Assembly (NCBI GenBank): GCA_963693315.1
Contig: OY856188.1
Span: 267,587,114 to 267,651,113, forward strand
Reading direction: 5' to 3'
DNA from: Diogma glabrata
Lineage: Eukaryota > Arthropoda > Insecta > Diptera > Cylindrotomidae
Length of the DNA: 64,000 nucleotides
Of this stretch, positions 57,801-64,000 are shown piece by piece. The notes beneath the pieces are model-generated. The model was not told where the DNA came from. It saw nothing but the letters and a program-made list of their open reading frames with translations, and did no database searches. Made by a program: the position numbers and the translations under genes. The stretch's first letter is position 1. Each line of letters begins with the position of its first letter.

Positions 57801-60800
57801 TAGGAACATATTGCTCGATATTGTGGCATACTGTCACAAGTCAGTATCGGTCATATAGCCAATTAAATGTTAACACATTAATCTAAATAGAGAATGGATA
57901 TATAAGTCTTAACGACATCGACAGCAGACTTCTGATCATAAATCAAAGTTGTCAAATATATTCCTATTTTGAATTTAGTTTGACATGTACTCTAACACAA
58001 TAAAGATCATAATTTCGTTTGAAAAAATAATAAAAAATAAACAAATAATGATAATCATAAGCAACAAAAGAGTCTAAAGAACATCTTTAGATTTTACAGA
58101 ATGAATGGTTTAATTTTTTTTTTTTCGATAATGAAAACAAATACAAAAAACAAACGAGCATTTAAAATAATTAATTTTAGTGATTTAATAAAATTATAAC
58201 ATTTTTAATATTTTTTATATTATTTCATTTCGGTATGCTGATATTTAAATTTATTTTGTCAAAATAATAAGAAAGCTATGGAAAATTACTATTATTTTCT
58301 ATATTAAAGTCAAATATTTAATTTTTAGATTTAGATTTAGATTTTTTTCATTTTAATTGTAACATGACACAAATGGACTCATCCATTACAAATAAAATCA
58401 CAAACAAATTCATTTTCAATTTGTCGACTGTGGAACAAAACTGTCGACTATGGATCAAGAATTTACAAATCCACAAAAAACTAAAGCTCGAAATTGTTTG
58501 AATTTAGTTTTGTGTTGTATTTCGTTGCGATCCTGTTAGAATCGCAGCAAAAGTTTGTGAGTAACTGGTAGTGCAAACGCACACTTAATTTAAGTAACAT
58601 TACAATTTGTAATTTTATGCCATACAAAACTTGGTTCAAAATGTATTTTTTTACCATGCAGTTCCCTTTGCCGCCCGTCTTAATTTCGAGCTAGAAAGAC
58701 CGAACAATATTAAAATAAACAATTAAAAATTTTAAACAAAAACTACAGGCAAGTGTCAAATGTCCATAGCCCGACCGTTATTTTGCATTGTAAAGTTTTG
58801 TTGTAGAATAAAATATGTCGATAAAAACTTGTTATTTACTTGGATTTATGACTATGATAAAAAAGGATTTAAATTAGCACACGGCCTCTGGCCTGGAAAA
58901 CCTCACTTTCGGTATGATTATAAATCATGTTAAATCAAAAAAAAAATATCATTCTAAATTAATAGAAATATTTATGTAAAATTTTGAATAAAGCAAAACT
59001 AAAACTTAACTTAATTTGTTGATAGATCATACGTAATCATTTGACTCAAATTGTGATTAAGGTGTTGAATGCATTAATCCTCCAATTCCATGAAATGATT
59101 TCTACACTTCGAGCGTAATATATTTAATTTCGTAATTTCGTATCTAATAACTCTTCACTTCAATTGTTTTTCCAAGGACTCCAAATTTCACAGCAATCTA
59201 CAAAACCATGAACTTGTTGACAATGGTTAACTATTGACTGCAGGAGTTGGTATGATTCCCCAACAATCTTATCATCACGATTTTACCTTCAACAAATAAA
59301 ATACAAACTCTAAATAAATTCTACTGTTAAAATTTTTCGTCTATCCGTGATAGTAATCAAAGATATTTTTCAATAATCTCATAATTTTCAATTTTCACAA
59401 ACATAATTAACAGCATAATTAAATTGACTTGGGGTGAACACCCAAAGGAAAACCAATATGACGTGAATTGCTTTAGGAAATTATAAACATTTTTCTGTCA
59501 CATTTAAAATTAAAATTTATATGTACTTTCATTTTATTTATTTTGTTTTAGTTTTCAATTGTTTTTTTTTTATAAAATAACACTAGTTAAAATATATATT
59601 AATAACAATAGCACTAACAATTTGAAATATACATGAATATAATAGAATAATTATATTGATCCAACAACTTTTTCCACTGATAACCAAAAGTTTAATACAT
59701 TTAATGCTCGAGACCAAAAAAAGAATATATTTAAGTTATATCTTGACTTTTGAGAGTTCAAAACTTAATTCGATTACCATCATAAAAATCGTTACATCAA
59801 CAACTTGGTACCAAAAAAAATTTCTCTCTAGCTTTTTCAGTGTTGTGTATTTATTTAACCCATTCCTCATCCAGTGAAACAACAACAAGAAATGAAACAG
59901 TAAAACTCATAGCGCAAAGTAATCCAAATTATAAAAATTATCAATTTAACATCGCAAACACTTTTCATTTCAAATTGCATGAATCAACCTATACATATTG
60001 CAAACCTCTGGACGTGAAAAACAAACTTCATATACGCAAAAAGATGCGCTGTTGCCGTAGAGAAAAAGAAAACGAAAATAAAATGTGTGTATCAGAAAAA
60101 CACTAGCAACCGAATTTTAAGAAAATAACAATAAATAAGAAAAAAGAATAAATTTGTTTTCTTTTTCAATTCTCTATGTTCTTATTCTTATTTACAGTGG
60201 ACATCGCATATGCTAATTATTAATTATCAAATGATTTTTTTTTGATTACAAATGTTAAGGGAAGTTGGTTAGATTATGTGTTATATGTTTATTTGATTTC
60301 GATGCAAAAGAAAATGTACACCTAACAGAATTTATTGGGCATAACAGAACTTAGTTAAATGGAGATAGGGTTGAACAAAAACATAAAGCTATTTGGTAGT
60401 TAATTAAGCCGACCAACCTTGTAAATACCATGAGAGACTACGAATTGATAAGATGAATGCTCACAACGCGATAGTCATATGTACAGCAAATTGCATTATG
60501 ATGAAAAACAAAGATGGAAAATTAAGATTTTGAAAAAAAAAATTTTTGACGTTAATAAATATCACCTGCACCCATGTCCTTGACCGAAGAAGCGAAAGGT
60601 TTGTTGACCAGCTGTATTTAAATTATCGTTTTACTTGTCAGGTCTCGCAGAAAATCCATAGTTAGACTACTGCAGACTGAAAAAAAATCTAAAGCGGCAC
60701 ACCTCTAACCGGAAAACGTTAATATGTTAAGCATATTGGATGATTTATTAGGCCAACCCGGGTTAGAATAATAAACTAATTAAGGTTATAGTATTAAAAA

Positions 60801-60978
60801 AAATACAAAACAGGGAATAAAAACAATAAAGTAAAATAAAAAAATTAATCTAAAGAAAAAACAAAAGGAAAAATGAAATAAACAACAAATTAATTCAAAT
60901 AAATTAACTGAAACCTAAAAAAAGAAGGCTATTACGAATAATTTAACAGAGACCTGTAATTAATACGTTTATAATTTA
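57801..60978. other. Long unassigned AT-rich region
   Basis: Nothing convincing. The 88-codon frame 59840-60106 ends with a basic, Cys-containing stretch (KKMRCCRREKENENKM) but has no family match or neighbouring exon signals. Confidence 0.5.
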
Positions 60979-61318
60979 ACTAGCGGGACCCGGCGTGCTT
61001 TCCTACGCCTATAAATAAAGTTTGTGTGTATACATTATGTTGACATAGTAGCAATAATTTCAAAGAGTAGGAATGAAAAATGATTTTCTATTTTTTTTTT
61101 TTTTAAATATGAATGTTAAAGGATCAGCACTCTAGTTGATCAGTAAAATATAAAAAAATAGTGTTATGTATAAAACAAAGGATATATAAAAATACACGAT
61201 CAAATATGTTTTCAGGTGTGTAAGGTTTCAGGTGTGTCTCTATATAGAACAGTATACGGAGCAAAAACCGATTCACAAATGTTCACAGTGCTAATGCGGT
61301 TTAATACACGCTTTCGAT
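60979..61318 (+). mobile_element. Foldback TIR element, copy 3 (left half only)
   Basis: ACTAGCGGGACCCGGCGTGC through TTTCAGGTGTGTAAGG and TTCACAGTGCTAATGCGG matches copy 2 up to its ACACGCTTTC. It then jumps to CGATGAAGGT, which in copy 2 lies about 100 bases further on. The right TIR is missing. Confidence 0.85.
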
Positions 61319-61325
61319 GAAGGTA

Positions 61326-61400
61326 TAGAAGAAGTGATGCAAAAAAGGAATAGAATAAGTGATGCAAAAAAGGAATAGAAGAAGTGATGCAAAAAAAAAC
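61326..61400. repeat. 25-bp tandem repeat (3 units)
   Basis: TAGAAGAAGTGATGCAAAAA units start at 61326, 61351 and 61376. They lie exactly at the truncated edge of foldback copy 3. Confidence 0.95.
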
Positions 61401-62227
61401 AAAATTATTTGGAAGTTTTTGTATTATAATTCATAGGATGTGAATTCATAGGATGAGAAATATTCCTATTTAGTCAACATCCTAAGTCATTTTAAAGTCA
61501 CTATAGATTGTTGCAAATCAATGCGAAACTAATATCTTACACACGGGCAATATATTGGCAAATATGTTCCATATATAGACAACATTACTGGAATATTAAT
61601 TTTTTGGCGATTTTGTGAGTAATTATTGCTCAAAGTAATTATTGAAAGTATTATTCCCGATAATAAGTAATTATTGTGGGGATTAAACTCACACTCATCA
61701 GAGACAGTTCAAAGACATCTTACAGATTCAGCCACAGTGGATGAAACACCAATGAAACATATTTTAATTTTCATGTTCAAATAATTTCTAAATTGAAACT
61801 TCATTATGTCATATTTATTAAAATTGTAAATTGTATTTGTTCCCGACCCGGCACGAAACACACAAAAACTGTTTTAAAGAAGTCCTTCTGAGAGAAAATA
61901 AAAAATGCTTTAAAATTGCAAAATTCATGTGAATTAAAATAATTACTTTAAGCTTAATCACTCTAAAAATCTCTCAAAACTTTATTTATTTTACACTAAA
62001 TAGTGTAAAACTTTTGTTTATTTAACATTATACTCGTCGCATGTTATCGGTCTGTTGTCTCATAAGAAAAGAAATTCAAGAAAACTCGTTTTGATAACAG
62101 CCGTGTTCGAGTTGTTTCAGTCAAACTAAACGTGCCTAACATTCAATTTACATTGTATCATTTTTATTGCAACAATTATTTATTTTAATAAGGAAAAATT
62201 TTCAAAATGTCGTTTTAATTCTATTTC
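61401..62227. other. Unassigned stretch with a tRNA-like scrap
   Basis: AT-rich. It may contain the 3' UTR of the Helitron fragment at its right end. A tRNA-like sequence is listed separately. Confidence 0.45.
61676..61744 (-). pseudogene. tRNA-Ser/Leu-like sequence
   Basis: Minus strand: GTGGCTGAATCTGTAAGATG (A-box like TGGCCGAGTGGTTAAGG) and, 30 bases on, GAGTTTAATCCCCAC in place of the B-box. Stems are degraded. A SINE head or old pseudo-tRNA. Confidence 0.35.
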
Positions 62228-62575
62228 TTTATTCGTGTGCTTGTGGGCACACATTATATTTTGTGTTTTTCCGTCTAGATGCGTACACGAATAAATCAGA
62301 TGGTATTTCTACGTTAGCTGGCCGCATACAGTCCAGGTGTGAGAAGTACGGATCAACCAATCAACCTAGTCCACATCCTTGCAGCAATTGTCCTTGTGCT
62401 TTGTTGATGGTCATTGCAAAACCGAGTCGCACTGGAAACTAAACGTTTGAATTCAAATGCCATATCTGTTGGGATCATTGAAACGCGTAGCAACAGTACA
62501 TCTACCCCTTTGAATTTTCCATTCAAAACTGTTGCTTCAATGACATTGTTTATCATCTTTTTTACCTAAAATTTC
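62228..62575 (-). pseudogene. Helitron helicase C-terminal fragment
   Basis: End of a Pif1-type helicase from a Helitron. Minus strand, first frame: NVIEATVLNGKFKGVDVLLL, IPTDMAFEFKRL. The frame then shifts to RLGFAMTINKAQGQLLQGCG (helicase motif VI), then to PSDLFVYASRRKN and the stop at 62228. The order and spacing follow the family, which normally reads NVIEATI..GKF.G, IPMIP.D.PF.FKR, AFAMTINKAQGQ, and PSDLFVYAP. Two frameshifts prove it dead. The partial Rep fragment at 4.5 kb represents the other end of such a protein, but they are separate insertions. Confidence 0.85.
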
Positions 62576-62620
62576 AAAAAAAACTGTACTATTTCAAAAT
62601 ATTTGATATATCATTTTAAT

Positions 62621-63171
62621 AAAATGTGTTGTGTAGTTGGAATTATGTGTATTTAATATGTGTCACAACACACATAAATCCCTTTAAGACCTAGGTCCCA
62701 CACCATCATGTTTTTTTATTTGATGGACGCAAATTTCTTATTTTTTTGGTTTTTATATTCTTTTTAAAGAATGCAAAACTAAATAATAAATCCGTTCACA
62801 AAATAATAAACGATATAGGGCAATATTTCATGATAAAATGGAGGAAATAAAATTAAAATACTTTTTTTTTCAAATTTGTAGGAACAAAGCTAAATTGGGT
62901 TACCAATTATCCTTATAGTGCTAGAAGCAAATACCAAGATCATGTAAAACATGGTTTTGCTCAAGAATTAAACCCAGCATATTTAATAGTTATATGGAAG
63001 CTCATTTCTTCGAGCAAACAAGCAAGTTCATTCTTTAAAAAAATAAAAAAAGAGTAAAAAATTTGCGTCTATCAATACCTTAGAAAGCATGTAGTTGTGG
63101 GATCTTATTCTTCAAAGGTTGTTATGTGTTGTTGTTGCACACATTGTAATTCGTACTACCCAACACATTTT
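62621..63171. mobile_element. 551-bp TIR element (AAAATGTGTTGTGTA family), complete copy
   Basis: The left end AAAATGTGTTGTGTAGTTGG is mirrored by TACTACCCAACACATTTT at the right. TIRs are about 140 bases each and include TTTAAGACCTAGGTCCCACA and GACGCAAATTT. No gene. Partial copies at 28213, 32195 and 57506. Confidence 0.85.
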
Positions 63172-63253
63172 GAATATTCTGTAAATTTCTTTTGAATATT
63201 CTGTTTTGAATATTCTTCAAAGAATATTCTATAACTAAGACTAAGGGTCGTAT

Positions 63254-63409
63254 CGTTGATTGAAAAAAGTTCATCTGCCAACATCCCTAAGATATCATTT
63301 TGGCTAGTGACATCTCACTGCTATTGCCAGTGGTATACGATATCTCAATCTAACTCATATGCAAATAGCAGGGACCTAAGTACGCGGGGTTGTCACACCC
63401 ATAGATCAA
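63254..63409. repeat. Dispersed repeat, copy 2
   Basis: Partner of 33321-33475: CCCTAAGATATCATTTTGGC, TTGCCAGTGGTATACGATAT, GTACGCGGGGTTGTCACACC. Confidence 0.75.
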
Positions 63410-64000
63410 AAATTTTTAATTTTACAAATCTTCCTGCGGGAGTATATATTTAATTCGTTAATAAATTCTTTAATTCATTAATGCATAGTTACCGTTTGCA
63501 AATTACTATTGCATACGTGCTGCCAGCTAAGTTCCACCATTTTTAATTAGTTTATTCATCATGATTGCCATCCGTGTTTGATCAGCTATGTTCTTTTTAT
63601 AGTATTTGTGTGGCTCCCATTTCGTAATTTCTAGCTTTAAATCGATATAATCGATAATATGAACTATCATCACTTATTTTTAGGAATGTTTTACATACAA
63701 TTGCAAACCAACAACATATATGGTGTAGATGAGAAAATTTGTAGCATCATGACTTTGAAACATAAGTTAGGATCAACTACAGATAAAACAGACGATAAAG
63801 TCGGTATCTATATCTTGTGGTGATTACTATAAAAATATTATATGGGCAGACGCGAAGGTGTTTGAAGAAACGCTTTAAGCAACATTCTGGATACATTAAA
63901 ACAAACCAATCAAATAAAGCCCCAATAGCAAAACATGTTTTGGAAAACAAAACGATTATTTAAATTTTTCAATAAATAATATGAGGTTAAAGATAGAGGT
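63410..64000. other. Unassigned AT-rich end of window
   Basis: No gene or repeat recognised. ATCGATATAATCGATA near 63640 is a short palindrome. Confidence 0.5.

Noticed and set aside
59840..60106. 88-codon frame with KKMRCCRREK
   Set aside because: No family match, no exon signals, and similar-length frames occur by chance in this window.

Overview
The window is very AT-rich eukaryotic DNA, almost certainly from an arthropod genome and most likely an insect. It holds no complete host gene and no canonical RNA gene. Nearly every recognisable segment is a dead or non-autonomous transposable element: Ty3/Gypsy, R1-like and Jockey-like non-LTR elements, a Penelope-like element with a GIY-YIG endonuclease, Helitron fragments, a TTF-zinc-finger hAT, and many foldback or MITE-like elements. 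Long runs of simple AT repeat and one 200-N assembly gap are also present. The mix of R1, Jockey, Penelope and hAT lineages is what suggests an insect; no species can be named from the sequence.

Layout. 1-8.3 kb: a possible recombinase-domain scrap, a Gypsy gag joined to a reverse-transcriptase piece, a palindromic MITE, a Helitron fragment cut by a foldback element, a 630-bp TIR element and a decayed R1-like element. 8.3-11.1 kb: nothing recognisable. 11.1-21 kb: a Gypsy pol gene split by a 7.5-kb insertion that itself contains up to three further nested elements. 22-25.3 kb: a tRNA-like SINE head and an R1-like element on the minus strand. 25.3-29.6 kb: mostly unassigned AT-rich DNA with repeat scraps. 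29.6-35.3 kb: a Jockey fragment, a hAT-like end, foldback elements, a small CCC-ended element, a 400-bp AT repeat and a second foldback copy. 36.7-37.1 kb: a tandem duplication carrying two splice-acceptor-like sites and a possible terminal exon, the only host-gene candidate. 37.4-44.1 kb: a head-to-head pair of Penelope-like copies, with a 4.5-kb hAT element inserted in the flanking AT repeat. 44.1-47.8 kb: unassigned, with the gap. 48-52.5 kb: a 4.5-kb long-TIR element carrying another inserted repeat. 52.6-56.3 kb: a second copy of the same R1-like element, plus strand. 57-64 kb: MITE copies, a third foldback copy and a Helitron helicase end.

The elements interact by nesting. The Gypsy reading frame can be followed across the 7.5-kb insertion, and the arms of the 48-52 kb element show the empty site for the repeat inside it. 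The most unusual signals are: a group of elements that begin CCC and end GGG with arrays of subterminal repeats; the inverted Penelope dimer, which has a hammerhead-like motif in each arm; and a repeat family with a UUCG-type hairpin near one end that occurs at three loci.
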